Below, in pieces: positions 52,048-61,792 of a stretch of DNA of 64,000 bases. The first letter of the stretch is position 1, and every line of letters starts with the position of its first letter. The notes beneath the pieces are model-generated. The model searched no databases. It was not told the origin of the DNA and worked only from the letters and a program-made list of their open reading frames with translations. This DNA comes from GCA-2711565 sp963664245. Lineage in GTDB: Bacteria > Bacteroidota > Bacteroidia > Bacteroidales > GCA-2711565. A program made the translations under genes and the position numbers. The stretch lies in NCBI GenBank assembly GCA_963664245.1, contig OY760934.1, positions 186,001-250,000 on the forward strand, read 5' to 3'.

Positions 52048-55000
52048 ATGAACACATTCAAATACATCCTCCGAAGCTTGGCGTTTTACAGCAAAAACCA
52101 CCTTACGGTTTTTTTGGGAACCATGCTCAGCACGGCTATTTTAACCGGGGCTTTGATTATCGGCGATTCGGTGCGGGGGAGCCTGGGAGATTTGCTTGAG
52201 AAACGTCTGGGAAAAGTTGAGTTTGCACTGGATGCCGGAGATCGTTTTGTGACGGACGGCTTAAATAAAACTATTTCGGGGAAAATAAATTCCCGTACGG
52301 CGGCTGTTTTAAAACTGAATGGAATTGCTGTCAATCCAGCCACATCCAACCGGATTAACCAGGCGCAGGTGCTGGGCGTGGATGAAAACTTTTGGGGGCT
52401 TGCCGGATTAAAAAATATTGATTTAAAAAAAGACCAGGTTATTATCAGTGATAATCTGGCTCATCGCCTGGAATTGGGTGTCGGTGACGAACTCCTCCTG
52501 CGTGTGGAGAAAAAGGGCTTTGTGCCTTCCAATGCTCCTTTTGTTCAGGATGAAGAAACTTCGGCGGCTCTTCGGTTGGAGATTGTCGGGATTGCGGATA
52601 AAAATAAATTCGGGCGGTTTAGTTTGCAAAGCAACCAGGTGGCTCCTTACAATGTGTTTGTGTCAAAAGATTTTTTGGCCGAAGAAATTGAAATGTCCGG
52701 CTTCTCAAATTTGGTATTGCTGGAAAACCCGGGAACGGAAACTTCGGATCTCTTGCGCTCAAGCTGGACCGCTTCCGATGCCGGGATCATCCTCGAAAAA
52801 CTAAAAAATACCAATCAAATCGAACTTCGCTCCAGACGGATTTTTCTTGAGGAAAATATCAGCGAAGTTATTCTTAACGACTTCCCCGGAAATGAAATTC
52901 TGACTTATCTGGTCAACACTATTAAGTCGGAAAAGGGCGAAACGCCTTACTCATTTGCTTCGGGAATGTCGACTTTTGATTATTTAAAGCCGGATGAAGT
53001 TGTGATTAATCAATGGCTGGCCGATGATTTAAAGGTTCGGAAAGGCGATAGTTTGCAGGTTGATTTTTATGTGATCGGTTCCATGCGTAAGTTGGTAGAA
53101 GAACGGACATCTTTTGTGGTTAAAGAAATTATCCCCACCGGGCAAGCCGGACTGGACAACTCATTGATGCCGCCTTTTCCGGGCATTGCCACTTCTCAAA
53201 GCTGCAACGACTGGGAAACCGGCGTGCCGGTCGATCTGGAGCGCATCCGCGATAAAGACGAAGCTTACTGGAATCGCTACAAAGGAACGCCCAAGCTTTA
53301 CCTGTCATATAAAACCGCTGTAACTTTATGGGCGAACCGTTTTGGTAAGCATACGGCCATTCGTTTTGATGTGGATAAAGTGAGCATTGATGAGCTTAAT
53401 GAAACGATCAGCGCCAAGCTTGACCCCAAAGATTTGGGCTTGCAATTCAGGAACGTACGCAAAGAAGGCGATCATGCTGTAGCCAATGCCATCGGATTTG
53501 ATGAGTTGTTTTTGAGCCTGAGCTTTTTCGTGATCGTTGCCAGTATTTTACTAACGAGCCTGCTGTATGCCCTGAATATTGAGAGTCGCAGGGATCAGTC
53601 GGGGGTGATGGCGGCTCTGGGGTTCACCAAACGGAAAATCAAACGCCTTCATTTATACGAATCTTCGCTGATTGCCATTGTTGGCGGTGTGTTCGGAGCC
53701 TTGCTCGGGATTCTTTACAACGAACTCATCATGCGCGCCATAAATTCCATCTGGAACGACATTGTACGAACCAACGAGCTGGATATTATCATTCTTCCGC
53801 GAACGCTTTTTATCGGAGCCATGAGCGGGATCATCATCGCCCTGATTATTATTTACTGGGTGAACACCAGCAAATTGCGGGCTCCCGTTATCCAGTTAAT
53901 CAAAAAGGTAAATACGGTCAGCATTGAAAGGCCGCAATATTATTGCTGGTCGTGGTTGGTGGCTTTGTTGGCTTTTTGTGCTGTGATCGTGATTTTTCTT
54001 AGCGGTTCTTTGGCCGATCCGAGCTCGCTCATGATTGCCAGTGCCTTGTTTCTGGTGAGCTGTTTTTCTATGGTGAAATTCTACATGAACAAGGTTAAAC
54101 ACCGGAAAGCGGTTCCTGATTTCAACGTGATTTCATTAATCAAACGAAATATAAGCCTGAACCAAACACGTAGCTTATCGGTGATTATTTTGCTGGCTTT
54201 GGGAACTTTTACCATTTTGATTACCGGCGGCAACCGTAAAACATTTTACGGGCAAACCAACAATGCCCAATCCGGTACTGGGGGCTACTTGTTTTGGGCT
54301 GAAACCAGCCTGCCCGTATTAAACGATTTGAACGCTTCGGGCGATTTTGACGGCCTGGATTTTGTGCAATTTCATCAGCTGAGCGGCGATGATGCCAGTT
54401 GTTTGAACCTGAACCAGGTGACCAAGCCCCGGATTTTAGGTGTTGATCCCACGGCTTTTGATCAGAAGCAAGCCTTTGCTTTCCAGAAATTAGATGCTTC
54501 GGTTGATGCGGAGCACCCATGGAAATCCCTTGAACAGGAACTGGGTGAAAATGTTATTCCGGCCTATGCTGATCAAACCGTAATTGTTTGGGGACTGATG
54601 ATGAACGTAGGGGATACGCTCTACTACAATAGCGAAGATGGCGAGCGTATTGCCATGGTTTTGAAAGCCGGTTTGAAACCGAGTATTTTCCAGGGGAACC
54701 TGCTGATTGCAGATAAATTTTTTACCAAATATTTCCCGTCGGTGAGTGGTTCAAAAATGATGCTTGTGGATGGTTCTGTTGAAAAAGAAGCGGATGTGAG
54801 GGATGAACTGCTGGCTAATTTTATGGATCATGGCATTGAAATCCAGCGCACGGATGAACGCCTGGCCGAGTTTAATTCGGTGACCAATACTTATTTAACG
54901 GTGTTTATGATTCTCGGCGGATTGGGCGTGTTGATCGGTACGATTGGCTTGGGTGTGATTTTAATCCGGAACCTGCTGGACCGCAAACATGAAATCGCTT

Positions 55001-55269
55001 TGCTACAAGCCATTGGTTTTAGCAAATCCAAGATACTCGGCATTATTTTTTATGAGAATTTTGCCTTGCTCTTGCTTGGAATCATCATCGGCTTTTTGGC
55101 CTCGGCCATTGGTTTGATCCCTTCCATTATCAGTAATGCTTTTGAAATGCAGATGGATATGATGCTGCTCATTATTTTGCTTGTGTTTATTAGCGGGGTG
55201 CTATGGATTTATTTCTCTGCCAAAAGAATGCAGAAATTGCATTTGGTTGAGAATTTGAAGGTGGAGTGA
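52048..55269 (+). CDS. FtsX/MacB-type ABC transporter permease
   Basis: 1073 aa. N-terminal helix (about 18-40; TVFLGTMLSTAILTGALIIG) and a first large periplasmic MacB-like domain (about 45-480). An FtsX helix set (about 495-620; SFFVIVASILLTSLLYALNI, then ESRRDQSGVMAALGFTKRKI). Further helices near 640-690, a second periplasmic domain (about 725-935) and a second FtsX set (about 940-1060; MILGGLGVLIGTIGLGVILI, RKHEIALLQAIGFSKSKI). Two FtsX repeats in one chain replace a permease dimer. Substrate unknown. Followed by a hairpin at 55350. Confidence 0.92.
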   Translation: MNTFKYILRSLAFYSKNHLTVFLGTMLSTAILTGALIIGDSVRGSLGDLLEKRLGKVEFALDAGDRFVTDGLNKTISGKINSRTAAVLKLNGIAVNPATSNRINQAQVLGVDENFWGLAGLKNIDLKKDQVIISDNLAHRLELGVGDELLLRVEKKGFVPSNAPFVQDEETSAALRLEIVGIADKNKFGRFSLQSNQVAPYNVFVSKDFLAEEIEMSGFSNLVLLENPGTETSDLLRSSWTASDAGIILEKLKNTNQIELRSRRIFLEENISEVILNDFPGNEILTYLVNTIKSEKGETPYSFASGMSTFDYLKPDEVVINQWLADDLKVRKGDSLQVDFYVIGSMRKLVEERTSFVVKEIIPTGQAGLDNSLMPPFPGIATSQSCNDWETGVPVDLERIRDKDEAYWNRYKGTPKLYLSYKTAVTLWANRFGKHTAIRFDVDKVSIDELNETISAKLDPKDLGLQFRNVRKEGDHAVANAIGFDELFLSLSFFVIVASILLTSLLYALNIESRRDQSGVMAALGFTKRKIKRLHLYESSLIAIVGGVFGALLGILYNELIMRAINSIWNDIVRTNELDIIILPRTLFIGAMSGIIIALIIIYWVNTSKLRAPVIQLIKKVNTVSIERPQYYCWSWLVALLAFCAVIVIFLSGSLADPSSLMIASALFLVSCFSMVKFYMNKVKHRKAVPDFNVISLIKRNISLNQTRSLSVIILLALGTFTILITGGNRKTFYGQTNNAQSGTGGYLFWAETSLPVLNDLNASGDFDGLDFVQFHQLSGDDASCLNLNQVTKPRILGVDPTAFDQKQAFAFQKLDASVDAEHPWKSLEQELGENVIPAYADQTVIVWGLMMNVGDTLYYNSEDGERIAMVLKAGLKPSIFQGNLLIADKFFTKYFPSVSGSKMMLVDGSVEKEADVRDELLANFMDHGIEIQRTDERLAEFNSVTNTYLTVFMILGGLGVLIGTIGLGVILIRNLLDRKHEIALLQAIGFSKSKILGIIFYENFALLLLGIIIGFLASAIGLIPSIISNAFEMQMDMMLLIILLVFISGVLWIYFSAKRMQKLHLVENLKVE

Positions 55270-55349
55270 TGATCTAAGTGTTTATTTTTGATAAAAGTCC
55301 GGACGGAGTTTTTAATTCATTAAGAAGCTGCAAATTTTTCCATTTAATA

Positions 55350-55372
55350 GAGCGGAAAATTATTTTCCGCTC
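55350..55372 (+). terminator. Terminator-like palindrome after the ABC permease
   Basis: GAGCGGAAAATTATTTTCCGCTC is an 11-bp perfect inverted repeat, 81 bp after the permease stop. A smaller palindrome, TCAGCTTTAGCTGA, is 25 bp further on. No long T tract, so termination is likely but not sure. The remainder of 55270-55544 shows nothing recognisable. Confidence 0.55.
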
Positions 55373-55544
55373 AGCGGGGTGCAAAAATATTTTGGTCAGC
55401 TTTAGCTGAATGTGATCCAACGTTTTATGGTATGGTGTCGTGGGGGATTATGGGGCGAAAACGTATCCGTTTACACTGACTTTTTTTTACGAGCCACAAA
55501 CGCTTAAAAACCGCTGAAACCCGCATGCACTATACCATTTGTGT

Positions 55545-57234
55545 CTGTTGCACAAAGGCATTAAAATAAATAAATTGCAATTTGGTTAATACTTTTTTTC
55601 ATCCCTAATAATTCAGGTTTTGATTACTTTATGCATTTAATTTCAATAAAAAAGGCTTGAATAGCATTATATGAAGCGAAAAAACCAGCAATTTGCTCAT
55701 ATATATAGGCCATTTGAGCCTTTACCTTGGTCTCGTACTTATTGACATTATATTTTAGTAATTTCTTCAAGTTATAAGCACAGGCAGCCATGTGAACCAC
55801 TTTATTGGCTTGGGCAATACCCAAAGTATTGATTTTTCGTAATCCCAGGTATTGAGTAAGGTTTCCCCAAGCTGGTTCTACTGTTGATTGCCGTTTACCC
55901 TTCATTTTTCTGCCCCATTTACTATTTACCCTCTCATTATTCCGTATGTATTCATCCAAATAGGCTGTTATTGCGATCTTTTTTTCATGAGACTTTCCGA
56001 TACATACACTTCTGCTGGGGCAATCTTTACAATCGCTTCGCCGGGTATAGTAATGGTTTTGTAAAGAGTCATTGCTATGCTTTTGCTTTTTAAATATTAC
56101 CCTTTTGCCTTGTGGGCATAACCAATAGTTTTGTTCCTTTATAAAAGTAAAACCCTCTGGGCCACCTTTAAACGTTCCATGTTTTGGAATGTAACTAAGT
56201 ATATGTTCTTGTTCCAGAAACTGATAATTATCTCCGCTACTATAACCAGCATCAGCTAGAATATTAGTCCATAACAGCCCTAATCTCCATAAACGCTTAT
56301 GGGTTCTCTTAACGATATCTTGTAAGTTCTTGCTGTCCACTCTATCGGCATGATAAGCCTGTACATCACTTATTACATTGAAGGCCGTATCTACGGTAAT
56401 GTTCCCGTGATAGTTTAGCTTACGGGATTTTCCCGGCTTTACACTAATGCGAGCATCAGGATCGGTAGGACTATAATGGGTTTTGTTACTGGTGTATTTA
56501 GAACGCTTAGAATTAGCCCCTTGCCGCGTGTTTTGGGTTGTTTTCCATTTTTTCTGCCGTGCTGCTATTTCATTAAGTTCATCTTTATTTGCAGAAACCT
56601 GTCTTTGTGCCAGGTTTGCTTTATTCTTTTTTGCTTTTCGTATTGGTTGTTGGTCTCCATTGGAGATAGCCCTTATTCTGGTTAAATATTCTTCCAGCTC
56701 TTCTTCTGGTACTTTTAGCTCTAAGCTATCCATACTTGCATTGGCTTTAATAGGAGCAGAATCGGTTGCTTGGGTATGCCCACTCACAAGCCCACTATCA
56801 ACACATAAAGCAAATATCTTTGTAAAAACAGTTTCAAAGACACCCTCTGGAAATAACTGGCGAGTACGGCTAACAGTACTATGCCACGGTAAGGGTTCAT
56901 CTATATTATATCCAAGAAAATACAAAATATCTAAACGCATGGAGCAATGTGCTATCAACTTACGATCACTTACAATATTTTCTAAATAGCCAACAATGCA
57001 TAATTTAAAAAAGACACGCGGGTCTATACTTTTTTGTCCACAACCACCATAATATGGCGCAGTTTGTTTGAGGAGAAAATCCAAATTCAGGATCGACTTT
57101 AACCTACGGTAAAAGTTCTGCTCTGGCACAACCTGGCTTAGTTGGAAACTGACAAATAGTTTTTCTTGGTATTCTTTATTCCCTTGCATGACGTAAGTTA
57201 ATAATATTTTGCCTATTTCTTTGTTGTGCAACAG
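55545..57234. mobile_element. IS1182-type insertion sequence
   Basis: About 1690 bp. Ends CTGTTGCACAA (55545-55555) and TTGTGCAACAG (57224-57234) are perfect 11-bp inverted repeats; similarity continues inward loosely (AAAATA). The transposase gene fills nearly all of it. I could not identify a clear target-site duplication in the flanking bases. It lies between the ABC permease and a thioredoxin-like lipoprotein gene. It looks intact and may be active. Confidence 0.85.
55624..57189 (-). CDS. IS1182-family transposase
   Basis: 521 aa DDE transposase. N-terminal DUF772 domain (PEQNFYRRLKSILNLDFLLK, YYGGCGQKSIDPRVFFKL), catalytic Asp in TQATDSAPIKANAS, second Asp in NILADAGYSSG, Cys-rich insert CKDCPSRSVC, and the catalytic Glu in STVEPAWGNLTQYLGLR. 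The frame stays open to a TTG at 57231 in the terminal repeat; the ATG at 57189 is used. No stop or frameshift breaks it. Cuts and joins the element's own ends. Confidence 0.93.
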   Translation of the reverse strand: MQGNKEYQEKLFVSFQLSQVVPEQNFYRRLKSILNLDFLLKQTAPYYGGCGQKSIDPRVFFKLCIVGYLENIVSDRKLIAHCSMRLDILYFLGYNIDEPLPWHSTVSRTRQLFPEGVFETVFTKIFALCVDSGLVSGHTQATDSAPIKANASMDSLELKVPEEELEEYLTRIRAISNGDQQPIRKAKKNKANLAQRQVSANKDELNEIAARQKKWKTTQNTRQGANSKRSKYTSNKTHYSPTDPDARISVKPGKSRKLNYHGNITVDTAFNVISDVQAYHADRVDSKNLQDIVKRTHKRLWRLGLLWTNILADAGYSSGDNYQFLEQEHILSYIPKHGTFKGGPEGFTFIKEQNYWLCPQGKRVIFKKQKHSNDSLQNHYYTRRSDCKDCPSRSVCIGKSHEKKIAITAYLDEYIRNNERVNSKWGRKMKGKRQSTVEPAWGNLTQYLGLRKINTLGIAQANKVVHMAACAYNLKKLLKYNVNKYETKVKAQMAYIYEQIAGFFASYNAIQAFFIEIKCIK

Positions 57235-57257
57235 TTACATGTGTTGGCTGCTGGGTT

Positions 57258-58586
57258 TTATAGTAATTGTTTTAATTCTTCCCTTATCACCGAAGGTTTT
57301 TCTGCTGTCGCATCGATAATAAATCCTTTATCATCAATCAAAATATATCTCGGAAAAGCTTTTGCATTATAATCATCATTAAATTTATGTGTTGCCCCTT
57401 CAGTACAAAGATTAATGGTATTTAATTCAAATTCTTTTATTTTACTTAACCATTTTTCTTTGTCATTATCAGCTGATATCGATACAAAAATGATATTTTC
57501 ATTCTTCAATTCATCAGAAAGCTTTTTCATTTCGGGCATCTCTCTTATGCAAGGTCCACAAAATGAGCTCCAACAATCTATGTATACAAATTTACCCAGA
57601 AAGTCCGAAAGCTTAACAATATTTCCGTTGTTATCTATTATCTCAAATTCAGGAGCCTTTTTTCCTGTTGCAAGCTTGCTCCAATTATTATATTTCCCTG
57701 TCAGGTAATCTTTTTGTCCTTTGTCTTTCATAATTGCCAGAAAGTCATCGCATATACTATCAATTCCATCAATACCATTAAGATTTATTTGACTATTAAT
57801 CTCTCTGAGCATTATATCTTCGAATATTTCTCTTTCAGTAAATATTTCCTTTGCAAGAGTGTATTTGTCATTTAATTCTTTTGCCCTGAAATCTAAATAA
57901 GATATTAAAGTTGACTTGTAATCATTGAATTTGAAGAGTTCTTTATTGTTAGTTTCTATCTGGTCAGTGAATTTGTAATAATTATCAGGAAGTTCAGGTT
58001 TAATTTTAGTGAGCATCTCATAAAAACCTGGATACCCAAATTGTTGGTTAATCCAAAAGTAATTGATAAGCAGATTTTCTGTGTTGTAGAAAGAATTAGA
58101 TATTTTGGGATTCAATTTTTGGTAATCATTCAAATGTTTTATTCTAATCTGCTTAACACTATCTATTTTTTCTATAAATTTTTCAGGCTCAGAAGAAAAC
58201 AGAGCAATATCAATTTTTCTTGGGTCGTCAAATCCTAAATCCATTATTAAGTTCATTTTCTTATATAAAAACTCACTTTCTTCAAAACCAAGCCCGGAAA
58301 ATTGAATTTGTTTAGACCTTTCATAATCTATAAAAATGCTATCACCAAATTCTACAAAAAGAGGAATCCACTCATCTAATTTCAAGTCAATGTAATTTTC
58401 TGCTCTAATATTAAAACTAAATCTACCATTAACAATAGTATCCATGTAAGTTGAATCAGCTGTTTTTACTTCTGCAATTGCTACTTCAGAATTCCTCAAA
58501 AAACCAACAATCTTGATTGTGCGATTGTCTTTATTACTGCATCCCAAAATCAAGATACATAAGCTTAAAATCAATAATTTTCTCAT
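57258..58586 (-). CDS. TlpA-type thioredoxin-fold lipoprotein
   Basis: 442 aa with a lipobox (CILILGC, Cys at 16), a 280-residue N-terminal region with a beta-rich DUF4369-like start and helices after it, and a thioredoxin/AhpC-TSA domain (about 305-442; APEFEIIDNNGNIVKLSDFL, FVYIDCWSSFCGPCIREMPE). The CGPC pair is intact, so it should reduce or oxidise disulfides in the periplasm or outer-membrane inner leaflet. AT-rich. Only 24 bp from the IS end, so the insertion lies just past its stop codon. Confidence 0.88.
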   Translation of the reverse strand: MRKLLILSLCILILGCSNKDNRTIKIVGFLRNSEVAIAEVKTADSTYMDTIVNGRFSFNIRAENYIDLKLDEWIPLFVEFGDSIFIDYERSKQIQFSGLGFEESEFLYKKMNLIMDLGFDDPRKIDIALFSSEPEKFIEKIDSVKQIRIKHLNDYQKLNPKISNSFYNTENLLINYFWINQQFGYPGFYEMLTKIKPELPDNYYKFTDQIETNNKELFKFNDYKSTLISYLDFRAKELNDKYTLAKEIFTEREIFEDIMLREINSQINLNGIDGIDSICDDFLAIMKDKGQKDYLTGKYNNWSKLATGKKAPEFEIIDNNGNIVKLSDFLGKFVYIDCWSSFCGPCIREMPEMKKLSDELKNENIIFVSISADNDKEKWLSKIKEFELNTINLCTEGATHKFNDDYNAKAFPRYILIDDKGFIIDATAEKPSVIREELKQLL

Positions 58587-58770
58587 AATTATATTTTTTG
58601 TAGGATGTTTCTTAAACTTGCAGCCAACTTATATATAAACCAGTGTGTGTTATTTTACTTATATATTTCAATAATTCTCCTGGTGAATTAATCAAAAATT
58701 ATCAACCCAAATGCTGGGGAGAAGCATTTTCCACAAAATCAAATATAAGAAATTTTATTAAACCAAGTCC

Positions 58771-59355
58771 TTAGTAATGTGCCGAATAATGCTTGGGGTC
58801 AACGATTTCGCGGTATTTATCGATAATTTTTTTAAAATCTTCCCATACCGGGCGTTTCAGGTTTTGGTTTCGCAACAGGGCCGATGGGTGGTAAGTGGGC
58901 ATTGCCAGGCGGTTTTGCCAGTTTATCCAGTTTCCCCGGAGCTGGGTGATTTTTGCATTTGGATCAACCAGCCCCTTAAGTGCGGTTGCTCCCAGTAAAA
59001 TAATAATTTTAGGGTTGATGATTTCAATTTGTTGGTATAAGTAAGGAACACAGGCTTCCCGCTCTTGCGGCAGGGGATCGCGATTGTTGGGTGGCCTGCA
59101 CTTTACAATGTTGGCAATAAAAAGGTGCTTGTCGCGCTGAAACCCGCAGGCTCCCAAAATTTTGTCCAGCAGTTGCCCCGATTTCCCGACAAAAGTTTTG
59201 CCCTGCATGTCTTCGTGGTATCCCGGGCCTTCGCTAATTAGCATGATTTCTGCCTCCGGGTTTCCATCGCCAAAAACAATATTGTTTCGTTGTCGGTGCA
59301 GCTCGCATTTTTCGCAACCGGAGACCTGTTCGCGTAATATTTCCAGTTTATCCAT
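58771..59355 (-). CDS. Family 4-type uracil-DNA glycosylase
   Basis: 194 aa with the [4Fe-4S] UDG pattern: CEKCELHRQR (two Cys), the motif A variant SEGPGYHEDMQGKTFVGKSG, NIVKCRPPNNRDP (third Cys), EREACVPYL (fourth Cys), and motif B MPTYHPSALLRN. It removes uracil from DNA in base-excision repair. The 8-bp overlap with the DUF89 gene upstream means the two are co-translated. Confidence 0.93.
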   Translation of the reverse strand: MDKLEILREQVSGCEKCELHRQRNNIVFGDGNPEAEIMLISEGPGYHEDMQGKTFVGKSGQLLDKILGACGFQRDKHLFIANIVKCRPPNNRDPLPQEREACVPYLYQQIEIINPKIIILLGATALKGLVDPNAKITQLRGNWINWQNRLAMPTYHPSALLRNQNLKRPVWEDFKKIIDKYREIVDPKHYSAHY

Positions 59356-60205
59356 GCGTTTGAGTGTTTATTTCTTTAAGTATGATAGACCCGTTTTTAA
59401 CGCCGATGTGGCGGGCAATGACGGCACATTTTGCCTTCAGTAAAAAGAACACCTGCCGGTTGCAGCCCGACAACCCTTCAAAGTTTCCCTGCCCTTTACT
59501 GATGACCATGTCGGCACGGTTAAAGCGGTATAAAAAATCAGGGTTGGCGTGGTTCAGGATTATCCCGGGCGACTGGTTTCCCGATTCAATAATTTCAGCA
59601 ACCTCGTCAATGCCCGAAGCAATGGCCTCGGCCGTGGTTACATCATTGATAATGGGTTTGGAGCGCACCACGTATTGAACCGGTTTGTGGAGCTCTTTAA
59701 TTAATATTTTATCGAAAACCGACTCGCCGCAATTGTCTCCAAGGTAAAGAACTTGTTTTGCTTTTTTTAAGCTGTTTTTAAACGCATCATAATCAAAAAT
59801 GGCAAACTCCTGTTGCAGTATTTTTTTTACATCGCTTACGATGTCAAACTCATGGTTTACGCCCAGGTCGATGATGTTTCCTGCAATGGCAATTTTGATG
59901 GCCGTAAGCAGCCGGTCGTCCGATTGCTTAACCATGTCTTCTAGTTCCGGGTAAATTGATTTTGCCTCTTCAATATGTTGTTCTTTGATTTTTTTGTAAG
60001 GATCAGCTACCCCGGTAACTTCGCTGACAATTTTATACACCATGGTTCCGGTTTCGGCAGGCGTGCTTTGCAACGATATGGTTTTTATCATTTCCCCGGT
60101 TCTGTCCAGAATTTCTTTCATCTTTTCTTCATCGTTTGTTGCTATTCGTCCTGCACGAAGTGCCTGGTGAACAAAGCAGGGGATACAGTCAAGGTAAGTA
60201 TTCAT
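59348..60205 (-). CDS. DUF89/ARMT1-like metal-dependent phosphatase
   Basis: 285 aa, subfamily I DUF89 with the N-terminal DCIPCFVHQALRA Cys pair, LYLGDNCGESVFD (metal-binding Asp-Asn), RSKPIINDVT, and VISKGQGNFEGLSG. DUF89 proteins are damage-control phosphatases that hydrolyse sugar phosphates or related metabolites using Co/Ni/Mn. Its 3' end overlaps the UDG start by 8 bp, an odd pairing in function. The start at 60205 is normal for the family. Confidence 0.9.
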   Translation of the reverse strand: MNTYLDCIPCFVHQALRAGRIATNDEEKMKEILDRTGEMIKTISLQSTPAETGTMVYKIVSEVTGVADPYKKIKEQHIEEAKSIYPELEDMVKQSDDRLLTAIKIAIAGNIIDLGVNHEFDIVSDVKKILQQEFAIFDYDAFKNSLKKAKQVLYLGDNCGESVFDKILIKELHKPVQYVVRSKPIINDVTTAEAIASGIDEVAEIIESGNQSPGIILNHANPDFLYRFNRADMVISKGQGNFEGLSGCNRQVFFLLKAKCAVIARHIGVKNGSIILKEINTQTHG

Positions 60206-60331
60206 TTTTATTTATGCGTTTTGTTGGAAGAATATTAAATTCTCCTGAAATATTTTCAAAGATACTGAATCCGCTCCTTTTTTCAGGAGTTTCGTTTAAC
60301 TTCTTTGCTTGGGAATTGTGTGAAGCTTGGT

Positions 60332-61042
60332 TTAAATCGGTTTGAAATCTTTCTTTGTTACGCCACAAATCGGGCACATCCAATCGTCGGGGATGTCTTC
60401 AAATTCGGTTCCGGGAGAAATGCCCGAGTCGGGATCCCCAACATCTGGATCGTAAATCCACCCGCAAACAATACATTGATAAAGTTGTTTTTCGCCGGAG
60501 GACTTTTTTTTATCTTCAAATTTTTTTTCTTCCCGGTCGCCAAGGTAGGTTGGGGCGTTTTTAGGAGATACCCCCTTAATGACTTTTCGGTAGTGATCGT
60601 AGGTCAGTGGGGGGGCATCATCATCCAACAAATCATAATCAATCAATTCGCCGATGAATAATAGGTGTGTGCCTACGTCTATGGTGTCGGTTACTTTACA
60701 TTCGAACCAGGCAATGCATTTGTCGGTAATAATGGGCGAACCAGTTTCCCCTGTTTTGTAGTTGATATTTTCAAATTTATTGATCTCTTTACCGCTCTTA
60801 AATCCCCAGGGGCCTAAGAATTCAAGGTCAACATCTTGTTGTAGCACTGAAATACTAAAGGCTTTGCTTTTCTCGATGACCCCAGTGGTTTGGTTGTTTT
60901 TGTTGGTGGCAATGGCAAATTTGGGCGGGGTGGCCGTAACCTGGAACACCGTGTTTGAAACGTGCCCGGTTTTTTCTTCGCCATGGGCTGATGATACAAT
61001 GTAAAGTCCGTAAGTAAGTTTGAAAAAAGCGTCGATGTTCAT
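60332..61042 (-). CDS. hrb: High-molecular-weight rubredoxin (flavin reductase-rubredoxin fusion)
   Basis: 236 aa: FMN-binding flavin-reductase-like domain (about 1-165; LTYGLYIVSSAHGEEKTGHV, NTVFQVTATPPKFAIATN), a charged linker, and a C-terminal rubredoxin (about 187-232; YQCIVCGWIYDPDVGDP and DDWMCPICGVTKKDF, four Cys). In anaerobes this protein donates NADH-derived electrons to flavodiiron proteins that reduce O2 or NO. No flavodiiron gene is in this window. It lies near a glutathione peroxidase, which suits an oxidative-stress role. Confidence 0.92.
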   Translation of the reverse strand: MNIDAFFKLTYGLYIVSSAHGEEKTGHVSNTVFQVTATPPKFAIATNKNNQTTGVIEKSKAFSISVLQQDVDLEFLGPWGFKSGKEINKFENINYKTGETGSPIITDKCIAWFECKVTDTIDVGTHLLFIGELIDYDLLDDDAPPLTYDHYRKVIKGVSPKNAPTYLGDREEKKFEDKKKSSGEKQLYQCIVCGWIYDPDVGDPDSGISPGTEFEDIPDDWMCPICGVTKKDFKPI

Positions 61043-61164
61043 GTTGCTGATGTTTGATTTTTACTAAGATAATCCTTTTTGATTAAAAGGAAGGGAAAGT
61101 TTCAGTAAGCAGCGGCAGTGAATATGTCCTGACTGTATGGTGCCGCTGCCTCCTGTTTACTCGT

Positions 61165-61689
61165 TTAATCAGCGGTAATAAAGTCTATGATTTTTTGATC
61201 CATCGGGCTTTTCTTGGGATGTAAAAAATCTACAATCTTCCCTTCTTCATCAATTAAATATTTTTGGAAATTCCACAAAACTTCCGATTGCGTTGATTCG
61301 GTTAGCCATTTGTAAAGCGGATGTATGTCTTTTCCTCTTACGGAAATCTTGGCCATCATCGGAAAGCTAACTCCATAGTTTAGCTGACAGAACTCTTTTA
61401 TTTCCTCGTTACTGCCGGGTTCCTGGCTTAAAAAATTATTTGCCGGAAAACCGATGATTACAAGATTTTGATCCTTGTATTTTTTGTAAAGAGCTTCAAG
61501 TTCTTTGTACTGTGGGGTTAATCCGCACTTTGAAGCGGTGTTCACCACCAGTACTTTTTTGCCTTTTAGTTGTGCTAAATCGTAATCTTTCCCGTCGATG
61601 GATTTTACGGTGAAATCGTGTAAAGATTGTTGAGCTTGTGCGCCTGTAACCACACTTAATATTATTATCATCGTTATAAGTTTTTTCAT
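61165..61689 (-). CDS. Glutathione peroxidase family protein, exported
   Basis: 174 aa with a signal peptide (1-19, VVTGAQAQ) and the thioredoxin-fold peroxidase: VVNTASKCGLTPQYKELEAL (peroxidatic Cys, not selenocysteine), IIGFPANNFLSQEPGSNEEI (the Gln of the tetrad; the family Cys is Ala here) and LWNFQKYLID (Trp). It probably uses thioredoxin-like partners in the periplasm. The frame runs on to a TTG at 61710; the ATG at 61689 gives the signal peptide. Confidence 0.93.
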   Translation of the reverse strand: MKKLITMIIILSVVTGAQAQQSLHDFTVKSIDGKDYDLAQLKGKKVLVVNTASKCGLTPQYKELEALYKKYKDQNLVIIGFPANNFLSQEPGSNEEIKEFCQLNYGVSFPMMAKISVRGKDIHPLYKWLTESTQSEVLWNFQKYLIDEEGKIVDFLHPKKSPMDQKIIDFITAD

Positions 61690-61792
61690 TGTTGTTTTAA
61701 GTTTTATCAAAGATACTAATTATTTAGAATAGTTATAAATAAAATTATTAAACGGATGGCTAATCTATACTTTAAATAATTATTTTTGCAGC

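Noticed and set aside
55535..57245. Target-site duplication of the insertion sequence
   Set aside because: The bases flanking the two terminal repeats (TGTGT on the left and TTACA on the right) do not match.
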